DNA of 44,960 nucleotides from Hyphomicrobiales bacterium (GTDB taxonomy: Bacteria > Pseudomonadota > Alphaproteobacteria > Rhizobiales > Rhizobiaceae): positions 1 through 44,960 of the forward strand of contig JAJFHT010000254.1 in assembly GCA_021775495.1 (NCBI GenBank), in the 5' to 3' direction. This document shows, piece by piece, positions 17,301 through 24,648 of this stretch. The notes under the pieces are model-generated. The model was not told the DNA's origin. It was given only the letters and a program-made list of their open reading frames with translations, and made no database searches. The translations under genes and the position numbers were made by a program. Each line of letters opens with the position of its first letter. Within the stretch, counting starts at the first letter, position 1.

Positions 17301-17417
17301 GCCGTGGTCATTATCTGCGGCTTGAGTTTTGCCACCATCCTGACGCTGATCATCGTTCCAACGCTCTATGCCGTATTCTTCCGGGTGCAGCAGGAAGAAG
17401 TCAGCGGGAAAATCTAA
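14358..17417 (+). CDS. RND efflux pump inner-membrane subunit (AcrB/HAE1 type)
   Basis: A 1019-residue pump with the duplicated RND layout: N-terminal helix (MNLAKFAIEKRLVSALLTLL), a large periplasmic loop, a helix bundle from about residue 340 to 500, a second periplasmic loop and a final helix bundle from about 865. The TM4 proton-relay motif reads GMLVDNAIVVVEG, with Asp404 kept and Asn405 where AcrB has a second Asp. The TM10 lysine is kept (Lys924 in GMLIKNAIVLIDQ). The closely coupled adaptor gene points to an antiporter that exports hydrophobic compounds, but substrates cannot be read from sequence. Co-transcription with the next gene is likely. Confidence 0.94.
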   Translation: MNLAKFAIEKRLVSALLTLLILIAGFYSYTNLPRFEDPEFIIRQAQVITPYPGGSAAEVAEEVTEVIENAIQQLQGVKEVKSVSSVGLSEVTVEFTIASTKNRNILNQKFTQLRSKISDTQNQLPPNAGPATVYDDFGDVYAVYFAITGDGYSLPELKQYAKSLQRKLVLVPGVSKVVLIGAPQEVIYVEYEPSRLIQLGLSSGQIAQVLEGQNLVTSAGSVVAGDARLEIRPDSAVGSLTAIENLVISDAQNGRSFRLKDIATVSRGLKEPADKRLFRDGKPAIGLGISNTIGGNVVNMGDLVNARMDELIGARPIGINVEAISDQSITVRASVSDFVTNVLVALVIVVGTLLIFMGIRSGLLMGGILLITVAGTLFGMYLYGLDMQRISLGALIIALGMLVDNAIVVVEGTLVRVQRGETAAQASIAVVEQTKWPLLGGTIVGFLAFSPIGLSPDNTGEYAGSLFWTILISLLFSWLVAVWLTPYYCTLLLKPGTANSKATSEEHAFLKGYRRILNLAIKVRWLTIGLIAALFVSAVLAFSLVGSGFFPASTRAQFVIDYFLPENTDIERTSRDILEIEDWVAKLDGVTSTNAVVGGGHLRFMLIYDGESSNPAYGQILIDVESFDQIEPLLATIQNHIDSSYPDSLAKVWKFVLGPGGGSKIEARFEGPDAVTLRELSDQAKAILADAGAISIRDDWSEMIRVIRPEINEENARRLGLTQGDISKAIAGRFDGTQIGVYREGDELRKIIFRPTETYRDSIDRIKNVQILSPASGRYVPIAQVVDGYDFVFENGKMRRFNRALAIQTQADPAPGVDSNVLFSQIQSKIEAIPLPDNYTLTWRGEYGNSTEANAGLAATMPLGIGAMVVVVFLLFNAIRQPIIIWLTVPLALIGVVYGLILTGTSMEFMAILAMLSLIGMLIKNAIVLIDQTDTEIADGKARMDAIVDAAVSRVRPVSLGVLTTVLGVVPLLWDPFFKSLAVVIICGLSFATILTLIIVPTLYAVFFRVQQEEVSGKI

Positions 17418-17424
17418 CTCATCC

Positions 17425-18180
17425 ATGAACCGCGATCAGAAAAGACCGAAAATCGGTAGATTTGCCCTGATCAGAATAGTCATTCTGACCCTCCTGTTGG
17501 CTGGTCTTTCGGCATATGTGCTCACGCAGTTTCTTCAGAGCAAAAACCGGGAAAACGATGAGGTCGACCGTGTTCGCGGCCGCATTGAACAGTCCGTTTT
17601 CCTGGGGCCGATACTGGAGAACGAGCCGGATGCCAAAACAAGCATCCGCGATGCGATCCTGTCCAATCTGGGAATTGACGAGGCGGAAAACGCCAAACGC
17701 GCGGTCGCCATAGCGGTCGGATTGAACCGGCGATATGCGGCTCCGGCGTTGCGCGCGGCGGATGACTCCAACATTCTCAGCGTCTGGTTGACCCGGACCG
17801 AAACCGTCCTCTGGCTATCTGACAAAAATGCCGAAGCCTGCGCTGTTTTTGTCCGCAACGGTTCAATCTGGCCGGCGGACCTCGGAAAGGACTTCAAAGA
17901 GGTATACCAGCGGCATCTCGATGCACAGAAGACCGCATATCTCGATGGTTACGGAAAACAACCGCGCGCCATTCTCGATGAGGCGACATTCTCCACGCTG
18001 CTGCTCGGATATCTCGGGTTCGGCGATGCCGATATTGCCGTGTTTGAGGAGCCGTCATCAAAATCCGCGGAAGATATCTGCGCGGTTGGCGTAACCATCG
18101 CCAACGGCCTCGGCAACCTACCGGAACAGCATCAAGTCCCATTCGTACGGCACTTTCTGACAGTTCAAAATCCTTTCTGA
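17425..18180 (+). CDS. Unknown protein with N-terminal membrane anchor
   Basis: Starting at the ATG at 17425 gives 251 residues. A basic N-terminus (MNRDQKRPKIGR) precedes one hydrophobic helix at about residues 13-35 with the rest probably periplasmic (type II anchor, or uncleaved signal). The body has no family motif I recognise. It carries two cysteines (near EACAVF and EDICAVG) that could form a disulfide. It begins eight bases after the RND pump stop on the same strand, so it is likely part of that operon, but a link to efflux is only positional. Confidence 0.7.
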   Translation: MNRDQKRPKIGRFALIRIVILTLLLAGLSAYVLTQFLQSKNRENDEVDRVRGRIEQSVFLGPILENEPDAKTSIRDAILSNLGIDEAENAKRAVAIAVGLNRRYAAPALRAADDSNILSVWLTRTETVLWLSDKNAEACAVFVRNGSIWPADLGKDFKEVYQRHLDAQKTAYLDGYGKQPRAILDEATFSTLLLGYLGFGDADIAVFEEPSSKSAEDICAVGVTIANGLGNLPEQHQVPFVRHFLTVQNPF

Positions 18181-18259
18181 GCCAACCGGCATACGCACGA
18201 TCGTTCAAGACATGTTTGCCGGATTCCTGACCGATTGATCTCATGATCAGGATCCAACG

Positions 18260-18850
18260 ATGACCGGCAGTCTGTTGCTGCTATGGCTGGCCGCCATACC
18301 ACTCATGGGCAGCCCGGGGCCGGCAACCATCAGTCTGGCCGCGGTAGGTGCCACATATGGAATGAAGCCGGCGCTGCTCTATCTCTGCGGGATCGTCGCG
18401 GGTACCACCGGCGTACTGCTGATGGTTGCAGCGGGGCTCACCGGCCTGATTCTGGCACAACCTCAACTTTCAAACGCCCTATCGGCAATCGCGGCTGTCT
18501 ATATTCTCTATCTCGCATACCGCATCTCTGTTGCCCCAATCGGGAAATTCAGCTCCAACGGCCCTGCACCCACCGCGGCTGGCGGTTTCGTCCTCGCCAT
18601 CTTCAATCCCAAAGCATATGCGGCCATCGGCGCGGTCTTCAGCAGTATCGAAATGGTTGCCGGTAATCCGCCGGCGGATGCTCTTGCCAAGCTGGTGGCA
18701 CTGCTGCCGGTGATTGTCGCGGTCAATTCCATATGGCTCTGGATCGGCTCGGCTCTGGCAAAATATCTGCAAAGTCAGCGCTACGGACGAACGATCAACA
18801 TTGCATTCGCCCTGCTGCTTGTATTGGCAATGATGCTGGCGGTGATTTGA
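18260..18850 (+). CDS. LysE/RhtB family exporter
   Basis: A 196-residue inner-membrane protein with about six hydrophobic segments. Near the N-terminus it has the family hallmark MGSPGPATISLAAVGATYG, and in the middle FVLAIFNPKAYAAIGAVF, matching the NPK motif of LysE-type translocators. Members export amino acids or related metabolites using the proton gradient, and substrate cannot be judged here. It lies 79 bases after the unknown membrane protein and 87 bases before ubiA, with no terminator visible on either side. Confidence 0.88.
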   Translation: MTGSLLLLWLAAIPLMGSPGPATISLAAVGATYGMKPALLYLCGIVAGTTGVLLMVAAGLTGLILAQPQLSNALSAIAAVYILYLAYRISVAPIGKFSSNGPAPTAAGGFVLAIFNPKAYAAIGAVFSSIEMVAGNPPADALAKLVALLPVIVAVNSIWLWIGSALAKYLQSQRYGRTINIAFALLLVLAMMLAVI

Positions 18851-18937
18851 GCCGCGACCGAGATCCGGGAAAACGCAGAACTTGCGCCAAATCGCCCGCT
18901 TGACGACCGGGATTTACACTGCCACGACAACCGGACA

Positions 18938-19921
18938 ATGGAAAAAATCCAGTCAAGAAATAATCAGGGGCGTGTTGCGGATGCGCCGTCAGGCCATTGG
19001 GTTTACCGTCTATTGCCCAGAGCACTATGGCCTTATGCGCAGCTTGCACGCTGGGACCGGCCAATCGGCTGGTGGCTGTTGCTATGGCCCTGCTGGTGGT
19101 CTGCCGCACTTGCCGCCAGTGCCGGAGCCAAACCAGGAGCCCAACTGACCGATGTAATGCCGTCCCTCTGGCATCTCGCCCTATTCCTTGTTGGCGCCGT
19201 TGCCATGCGCGGTGCCGGCTGCACCTACAACGACCTTGTCGACCGCGACATCGACGATCAAGTCGAGCGCACCCGCTCCAGACCGCTGCCATCGGGCCAG
19301 GTCACGCCGAAACAGGTCATCGTCTTCGTCTTTGTCCAGGCATCCATCGGACTTGCAGTGCTGCTGCAATTCAACTGGTTCGCAGTCGCCTTGGGTACGG
19401 CTTCCCTGCTGGTAATAGCGATTTATCCATTCATGAAGCGTATCACCGACTGGCCGCAACTGGTCCTTGGTCTGGCGTTCTCCTGGGGTGCGTTGATGGG
19501 ATGGGCAGCGCATTTCGGCAGGCTGGAACTGGCACCGCTGCTGCTATATTCCGGCTCGATCCTGTGGGTGATCGGCTACGACACGATCTATGCCCACCAG
19601 GACAAGGAGGATGATGCGCTGGTCGGCGTGCGTTCCACTGCGCGATTGTTCGGTGACAAGACAAAAACCTGGCTGATCGGGCTCTATGGCACCGCGCTGC
19701 TGTTTTTCGGCACCGCTTTCGCACTGGCCGAAGTGCCCCTGCCGGCGCTCGCCGGACTGCTGGCCGCCGGCAGCCACATGATCCGCCAGATCAGAACACT
19801 CGATATCGACGATCCGGATCAGTGCCTGAAACTGTTTCAGTCGAACAGCACCGTTGGCTGGCTGATATTCCTCGGCCTGCTCGGAGGCGGAATCTGGGCC
19901 GTGATAAGTCCCAATTTCTGA
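18938..19921 (+). CDS. ubiA: 4-hydroxybenzoate polyprenyltransferase
   Basis: The 327-residue membrane enzyme shows both Asp-rich prenyl-diphosphate sites: GAGCTYNDLVDRDIDDQVE with the following RTRSRPLPSGQ, and YDTIYAHQDKEDDALVGVRS. About eight hydrophobic helices and the opening ARWDRPIGWWLLLWPCWW are typical of UbiA. It attaches the polyprenyl tail to 4-hydroxybenzoate in ubiquinone synthesis, using the product of the polyprenyl diphosphate synthase that is also encoded in this window. The ribosome-binding site at 18938 is weak, so the start is tentative. The N-terminal 25 residues look like an extra soluble tail. Confidence 0.95.
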   Translation: MEKIQSRNNQGRVADAPSGHWVYRLLPRALWPYAQLARWDRPIGWWLLLWPCWWSAALAASAGAKPGAQLTDVMPSLWHLALFLVGAVAMRGAGCTYNDLVDRDIDDQVERTRSRPLPSGQVTPKQVIVFVFVQASIGLAVLLQFNWFAVALGTASLLVIAIYPFMKRITDWPQLVLGLAFSWGALMGWAAHFGRLELAPLLLYSGSILWVIGYDTIYAHQDKEDDALVGVRSTARLFGDKTKTWLIGLYGTALLFFGTAFALAEVPLPALAGLLAAGSHMIRQIRTLDIDDPDQCLKLFQSNSTVGWLIFLGLLGGGIWAVISPNF

Positions 19922-19941
19922 ATGTGGTTTTACATCACCGC

Positions 19942-20505
19942 CTACTTGCGGGCGATGATCTCTTCCCCGTCGACGACGAGCCGCAGGCCGAGATTGCCGG
20001 ACTTTCTGCGGGCAAGGAAGCGCGGGCGGCGATGCTTGGTCAAAGACCGTTTGCGGCGGTCCTTGACAGGCCGCGTTTTCAATTCGCCAAGCGAGTCCTC
20101 CAGCGGACGGGCAACCCCGTCGGCCTCGAAGATGAGCATCGGCAAACGATAGGCTTCGGCCCAGGCGCGCCAGTCGGCTGCAATGTCGTCCAGATCGGAT
20201 GCCACCAGCAGCGGAACCGACAGCGACTTGTCGCTGTGAAGCAATTCGAGCGTCACCGTCACGTTGCCGGTATCATCTTCGATCGCCCGCGCGGCAACAC
20301 CCTTGAACACATTCGCCGGCAGGGCGATGGACACCGGCAGGCCGCTGATTTCCAGCCTGCGCCTGACCACGACACCACGTCTGCTGATCGTGAAGTTGAT
20401 GTCGCCAGTTGTCTCTTGCGCGGCATAACTTACCGCCTGAGGCAACCGTGTGGGATCGAGCCGCATTTCGCAGCCCGCCCACACGGGTTTGAGCCCGGTG
20501 TCCAT
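19942..20505 (-). CDS. DUF6101 family protein
   Basis: A 187-residue soluble protein. The stretch MRLDPTRLPQAVSYAAQE, then FTISRRGVVVRRRLEISG LPV and IALPANVFKGVAARAIE, matches my memory of the DUF6101 family, which is largely restricted to Hyphomicrobiales and has no known function. A very basic segment follows (RPVKDRRKRSLTKHRRPRF) and the C-terminus ends GEEIIARK. It converges on ubiA with 20 bases between. Its leader contains a small hairpin (20531-20550). Confidence 0.8.
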   Translation of the reverse strand: MDTGLKPVWAGCEMRLDPTRLPQAVSYAAQETTGDINFTISRRGVVVRRRLEISGLPVSIALPANVFKGVAARAIEDDTGNVTVTLELLHSDKSLSVPLLVASDLDDIAADWRAWAEAYRLPMLIFEADGVARPLEDSLGELKTRPVKDRRKRSLTKHRRPRFLARRKSGNLGLRLVVDGEEIIARK

Positions 20506-20530
20506 GTCATTAGCCTTCCTGTTACTCCCA

Positions 20531-20550
20531 AGAGCCGGTGTTCCGGTTCT
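20531..20550 (-). repeat. Small hairpin upstream of the DUF6101 gene
   Basis: AGAGCCGG and CCGGTTCT pair with one G-T wobble around a 4-base loop, 26 bases upstream of the DUF6101 start. The rest of the 186-base gap to the flavoprotein gene shows no open frame and no clear terminator for the flavoprotein's upstream neighbour. Confidence 0.3.
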
Positions 20551-20691
20551 CCTGCAGACCGTTTGTTCGGCCTTGATTGAGGATGACTATAGAGCTCGGG
20601 TATTACCGTCTGGCTTAGAAGAACGGTTAAATTTGTCTGATCCGGTCAATGGTTAGCGATTTCCCATAAATCGGGGTCAACCGAACTGGTT

Positions 20692-22122
20692 TCAGATCAC
20701 CTTACCGGGGTTCATGATACCGGCCGGATCGAAGGTGGACTTGATACGGCGCATCAGATCGATTCCGACCGGCGGGGCTGTCGCCAGAAACTCGTTTCTC
20801 TTGAGTTGACCAATGCCGTGTTCGGCGGAAATCGACCCGCCCAGTTCACGCACGATATCATGTACCGGTGTGTTGACGGCGCGATAATGGGAGAGGAATT
20901 CATCCCGGTCGGCCCCGACCGGCTGTGAGACATTGTAGTGCAGATTGCCGTCGCCCATATGGCCGAAGCAGACGACCCTGGCATTCGGGACAACCGTTGC
21001 AACCGCCTTGCCGGCGCGGTCGATAAATTCCGGTATCAAAGACACCGGGACGGATATGTCGTGTTTTATGGACCCGCCCTCCGGTGCTTGTGCGTCGGAC
21101 AGCGCCTCGCGCATTTGCCACAACGCATCCTGTTGGGCGATGCTGCCGCCAATCGCGGCATCAAGCACCTGCCCGGCCTCAAGACCCTGCTCCAGTATCG
21201 ACTGCATCACATCCGCGGCATCTTCGGACGACCGGTTTGAAGAAATCTCTACCAATGCATACCAGGGATACATTTCAGCCAACGGGTTCGGTGTGCCCTG
21301 AATATGGCGAAGTGCGAAATCGAATGGCGTTCGCTCGATCAGTTCGTAAGCCGTCAGTGCGCTGCCGGCGCTATCAAGCGCTAGCTGGAAAAAATCCAGC
21401 GCCGCGGCCGGGGACTGCAGAGCAAGCCAGGCCACTTCCTTGCCCCTGGGTTTCGGGAAAAGCTTCATGACCGCGGCGGTGATGACGCCCAAAGTGCCTT
21501 CCGCACCAACAAACAGGTTCTTCAGGTCATAGCCTGTATTGTCCTTTTTCAGCTTGCGCAGGTCATCGAGGATTTCACCGCTGGGCAGAACCACTTCAAC
21601 GCCAAGGCATAGTTCCCTGGCATTGCCGAATGCCAGAACCCCTGTTCCACCGGCGTTCGAAGACAGGTTGCCGCCGATCTGGCACGACCCTTGCGAACCG
21701 AGGGAAAGCGGGAAAAACCGGTCTGCGCTCTCCGCCGCATCCTGCAATGTCTGCAGCACAACACCGGCCTCGACGGTGATGGTATTGTTGTCGGCATCGA
21801 TTTCGCGGATGCGATTGAGGCGTGAGAGCGACAAAATGATTGCCCGCCCCGAACGGTCGGGTATCTGTCCGCCGACGAGCCCGGTGTTGCCGCCCTGCGG
21901 TACAACCGGCGTACCGGTCTCACTGGCAAGCGTGAGAATTTGCGCGACCTCCGATGTGTCGCCGGGTTTCAGCACAAGGCCGGAGCTCCCTGGAAACAAG
22001 CCCCGCCGTTCGGTGACGAATGGTGCGATATCGTCAGCGGTCCGGAACGCGTTGTTCTCACCGACGATCAATGCAAACCGGTCGAGGAGTGCCTGGTCGG
22101 GAACGATATTGCTTGTGGTCAT
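20692..22122 (-). CDS. FAD-linked oxidase: D-2-hydroxyglutarate or D-lactate dehydrogenase type
   Basis: A 476-residue flavoprotein of the vanillyl-alcohol-oxidase fold. The FAD-binding half has PVVPQGGNTGLVGGQIP, ITVEAGVVLQTLQDAAE, SLGSQGSCQIGGNLSSNAGG and NLFVGAEGTLGVITAAVMK. The C-terminal FAD-oxidase domain has CFGHMGDGNLHYNVSQP (metal-ligand histidines) and SISAEHGIGQLKRNEF. This pattern is shared by D-2-hydroxyglutarate dehydrogenase, D-lactate dehydrogenase and GlcD-like enzymes, and I favour the first from its length and motifs. Its ATG overlaps the stop of the Sua5 gene (ATGA), showing translational coupling. Confidence 0.92.
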   Translation of the reverse strand: MTTSNIVPDQALLDRFALIVGENNAFRTADDIAPFVTERRGLFPGSSGLVLKPGDTSEVAQILTLASETGTPVVPQGGNTGLVGGQIPDRSGRAIILSLSRLNRIREIDADNNTITVEAGVVLQTLQDAAESADRFFPLSLGSQGSCQIGGNLSSNAGGTGVLAFGNARELCLGVEVVLPSGEILDDLRKLKKDNTGYDLKNLFVGAEGTLGVITAAVMKLFPKPRGKEVAWLALQSPAAALDFFQLALDSAGSALTAYELIERTPFDFALRHIQGTPNPLAEMYPWYALVEISSNRSSEDAADVMQSILEQGLEAGQVLDAAIGGSIAQQDALWQMREALSDAQAPEGGSIKHDISVPVSLIPEFIDRAGKAVATVVPNARVVCFGHMGDGNLHYNVSQPVGADRDEFLSHYRAVNTPVHDIVRELGGSISAEHGIGQLKRNEFLATAPPVGIDLMRRIKSTFDPAGIMNPGKVI

Positions 22123-23120
22123 TGCTCATACCCGATTGCTGACTGGGGCATATCGCCCGCATTGATACCGCGGGGTGCGGCGGCGCGTTTCAGCCTGTCG
22201 TTGATTGCGACGCCAAGTCCGATTTTCGGGATCGGTTCGGCTGCGATGCCTGAGATACCTGGCCGGTCGAGTTCCTGCAATGCAGCAAAGAGCCTGACGG
22301 CAGCTTCGCGCAAATCACCTTCCGGACTGAGATTGATTGTGGCTTTCGCTCCGTCGGCGCCCGCTGCCCGGGTCGGGCCGAATGCCAATAACGCCTCTTC
22401 CGGCCGAACCGCCCTGACACCCATTCTCAACGGAGCCGCTGGCGCATAATGCGAAGACAACATTCCGGGTGCATCCTTCTTGTGCGGATCGGGTGGTAAA
22501 AGCGGCATGCCCGCAACGGCTTCGATCTCTTCAGCCGTAATGCCGCCGGGGCGCAGCAGATAAAGCGCCCCGGGTTCGACCTTCACTATGGTCGATTCGA
22601 TGCCCACCGGGCTCGGTCCGGCATCGACAATCAAATCGATCTTTCCGCCAAGATCGCGTTCGACCGCTTGCGCCGAGGTCGCGCTGATCCGACCAGAGGT
22701 GTTTGCACTTGGCGCGGCCAGCGGGCGTCCAAGCCGGGCAATCAGTTGCGCACCGAAACCCTGCGGCATGCGAAGCGCCAGCGTGGGATGTCCGGCGGAA
22801 ACCAGCGGATGTACCTGGCTGTCGCCGCGCCGCGGCAACACCAGGGTCAGCGGGCCGGGCCAGAATGCCTTGGCCAGTTTCCGTGCCAATCCGTTGAATT
22901 CGGCGTGCTGCCCCGCCATGGCGAGGTCGCTGACATGACAGATCAGCGGGTTGAATTGCGGCCGTCCCTTGATTTCGAAAATACGGGCAACAGCTCGACC
23001 ATTTGTTGCATCACCAGCCAGTCCATAGACTGTTTCGGTCGGGATCGCCGCAACGCCGCCACGATCGAGCAGCGCCAATGCGGCCTCCAGGGCTTTGGCT
23101 GCGGCGATTATCCTTGTCAC
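22119..23120 (-). CDS. L-threonylcarbamoyladenylate synthase (Sua5 type)
   Basis: The GTG at 23120 is preferred as start because GGGAG lies just upstream, giving 333 residues; a TTG six codons earlier is the alternative. The YrdC domain is clear: GGVAAIPTETVYGLAGDAT, IFEIKGRPQFNPLICHV, FWPGPLTLVLPR, TLALRMP, PLAAPSANTSGRISAT and IESTIVKVEPGALYLLRPGGI. A linker (APGMLSSHYAPAAPL) and a Sua5 C-terminal domain follow, which distinguishes it from the shorter TsaC form. It makes threonylcarbamoyl-AMP for the t6A37 tRNA modification in the cytoplasm. It is the upstream gene of a coupled pair with the flavoprotein. Confidence 0.95.
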   Translation of the reverse strand: MTRIIAAAKALEAALALLDRGGVAAIPTETVYGLAGDATNGRAVARIFEIKGRPQFNPLICHVSDLAMAGQHAEFNGLARKLAKAFWPGPLTLVLPRRGDSQVHPLVSAGHPTLALRMPQGFGAQLIARLGRPLAAPSANTSGRISATSAQAVERDLGGKIDLIVDAGPSPVGIESTIVKVEPGALYLLRPGGITAEEIEAVAGMPLLPPDPHKKDAPGMLSSHYAPAAPLRMGVRAVRPEEALLAFGPTRAAGADGAKATINLSPEGDLREAAVRLFAALQELDRPGISGIAAEPIPKIGLGVAINDRLKRAAAPRGINAGDMPQSAIGYEQ

Positions 23121-23186
23121 ACTTCGCTCCCGGCGCAATCATTTCACTTCCCGTATATCGACCGCGATTTTCCGGCAAGCCCGCAA

Positions 23187-23244
23187 TGCAACAATCACAC
23201 CGGCACTGCAGAAGTCCAACAACTACTTAAAATTGCAACAATCA
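23187..23244 (+). repeat. Pair of 11-bp direct repeats in the leader of the small exported-protein gene
   Basis: TGCAACAATCA occurs at 23187-23197 and again at 23234-23244, a start-to-start spacing of 47 bases. They lie in the divergent region between the Sua5 gene and the small exported-protein gene. Spaced direct repeats of this type may be binding sites for a regulator. Confidence 0.35.
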
Positions 23245-23311
23245 GGCTAATCGAGTGTCAAGTTGATCCTGCTAGAAAGGTTCCGGAACGTATTTGCAAG
23301 GGGAACCAGAT

Positions 23312-23722
23312 ATGAAGAATTTCGGAGGTGCATGCCTGTTTGCGGCGGCCCTGTTGCTGCCGACAAACGCATCGGCAGGCGGATCGATCATCGTACTCAA
23401 AGCCAGCGAAACCTACCGTTCCGTTATTCATCTGGGCGAGCCGGCCAAATGCAGCGACGAGACCTGCGGCGCTGAAATTGCAAGCCAGGATCCGGCAGAA
23501 CCTGAAATCGTATCGCTCGACTCGGTTGCACTTGCGGCGATGCCGGTTGTTACACTGGACTCCGTCGCACTCGCCGCAATGCCGGTTGAACCAAAGGTTC
23601 CACCGGTCGCATTCGACGAGAAGACCTCATCGGTGTCTGCTGACAATGACAATGACACAGCACCCAAGAAACTGTTCAGTCTAGAAGACTTGCGGCCAGG
23701 AAATCAGGACATGACGCCCTGA
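23312..23722 (+). CDS. Small exported protein with duplicated 11-residue peptide, unknown function
   Basis: From the ATG at 23312 (AAGGGGAA upstream) the product is 136 residues. The N-terminus MKNFGGACLFAAALLLPTNASAG is a signal peptide. The mature part begins GSIIVLKASETYRSVIHLGEP, then has two cysteines (CSDETC) and a tandem pair of the peptide LDSVALAAMPV separated by VT. The tail is acidic and polar (SSVSADNDNDTAPKK). I recognise no family. A strong intrinsic terminator follows 26 bases after the stop, so it is transcribed alone and separate from the MarR cluster. Confidence 0.75.
   Translation: MKNFGGACLFAAALLLPTNASAGGSIIVLKASETYRSVIHLGEPAKCSDETCGAEIASQDPAEPEIVSLDSVALAAMPVVTLDSVALAAMPVEPKVPPVAFDEKTSSVSADNDNDTAPKKLFSLEDLRPGNQDMTP
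23516..23587 (+). repeat. Tandem 39-base repeat encoding LDSVALAAMPV twice
   Basis: Codons 23516-23548 and 23555-23587 both translate to LDSVALAAMPV with a period of 39 bases. Six of the eleven codons differ between copies and all six differences are silent. Confidence 0.9.
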
Positions 23723-23747
23723 CATAAGTTTCCGGCTGGGTCTCGGA

Positions 23748-23783
23748 AAGCGGGTGGAGGACAACCTCCGCCCGCTTTTTTTT
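23748..23783 (+). terminator. Strong Rho-independent terminator
   Basis: AAGCGGGTGGAGG pairs with CCTCCGCCCGCTT over 13 positions (one T-G wobble) around an ACAA loop, followed directly by a run of eight T. It terminates the small exported-protein gene and insulates the MarR cluster from it. Confidence 0.95.
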
Positions 23784-23976
23784 GGATACCATCAGTCAGT
23801 GATCAGCAGGAAGAGAGAAACCGAGTTTCTCCAGGCCCGGGCTCCCCGAGACGGTCGGTTTTTCAGCATTGCTGCAACCGAATACTGTCTATTGTGCGGC
23901 CGGCCAACAATACTTCGGCAATCGCAAACCAAGATTATTAATTCGTGCACAAACTTATTGCGTTTGCGGCGATCCA

Positions 23977-24528
23977 ATGGTTCCTTCGGTTATGGCAGAA
24001 CCAACTGCGAGTCAGAACAAGAAGAATCCTGAGCGGCAGGAGGACCCCCGTGTTGCGGGCGACGAAAATACCGCCGACAGCTATCGATTGCGAGATTCGA
24101 TCGGGACCATTCTGCGTATTGCCAATCAGAATGCAGTGGATGTGTTCAATCGAAAAATCGTCGCTGAATTCGGTGAACCGGTCGTAACCACGACGCAATT
24201 CGCGGTGCTTTCGACCCTTTGGCGCAACGGCGATCTGTCCCATAGCGAAACTGCAGAACGCACCTGCATGGACATGCCTACCTTGCACAGCGTCCTCAAG
24301 CGCCTGGAACGCAAGGGGTTACTTATTACGATCGCTGATGCAAAAGACCGGCGAAAACGGATCGTGCGGTTAAGCGAATCTGGTCGGGCGCTCGGGTTTC
24401 GGTTGCGCAATATGGGTGCTGAAATCAGCGATCAAATTCTTGCTCCGTTGGATGATGACCAGCGAAAGCTGTTTCTCGAACTGCTCAAACAGTTCAACAC
24501 ATCCCGGCGGAATATTCCAAAAGACTGA
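23977..24528 (+). CDS. MarR family transcriptional regulator
   Basis: A 183-residue protein from the ATG at 23977 (a second ATG at 23992 is equally possible; neither has a strong ribosome-binding site). After a polar N-terminal tail of about 40 residues comes a helical dimerisation region (DSIGTILRIANQNAVDVF). The winged helix follows: VVTTTQFAVLSTLWRNGDLS, SETAERTCMDMPTLHSVLKRLERKGLL, then the wing TIADAKDRRKRIVRLSESG with its basic hairpin. MarR proteins are usually repressors released by small aromatic or carboxylic ligands. It heads the plus-strand amide-catabolism cluster and probably controls it through the palindrome at 24585-24602. The regulator of the nicotinate nic genes (NicR) is also a MarR protein, which fits the neighbours. 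Confidence 0.9.
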   Translation: MVPSVMAEPTASQNKKNPERQEDPRVAGDENTADSYRLRDSIGTILRIANQNAVDVFNRKIVAEFGEPVVTTTQFAVLSTLWRNGDLSHSETAERTCMDMPTLHSVLKRLERKGLLITIADAKDRRKRIVRLSESGRALGFRLRNMGAEISDQILAPLDDDQRKLFLELLKQFNTSRRNIPKD

Positions 24529-24562
24529 CCGCCAAAACTCTCCAAAGCTACCGAGATTCCGG

Positions 24563-24590
24563 TTGACACCAATTTCGATCTCGATACTTT
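24563..24590 (+). promoter_or_regulatory. Sigma-70-like promoter for the hydrolase/ABC operon
   Basis: A perfect -35 box TTGACA at 24563-24568 is followed after 16 bases by TACTTT at 24585-24590 as a weaker -10. It lies in the 120-base gap between marR and the cysteine hydrolase gene, which suggests that the downstream genes have their own controlled promoter. Confidence 0.5.
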
Positions 24591-24602
24591 GCGTACGAAG
24601 TA
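24585..24602 (+). promoter_or_regulatory. Imperfect palindrome over the -10 box, candidate MarR operator
   Basis: The 18 bases TACTTTGCGTACGAAGTA have perfect 5-bp outer arms (TACTT/AAGTA) and one further pair inside. Length and position over the -10 element suit a MarR dimer acting as repressor. I did not find a second copy upstream of marR. Confidence 0.45.
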
Positions 24603-24648
24603 AATGATAAACCGACCTCACTACGCTAAAATGTCGAGAGGTGGAATT

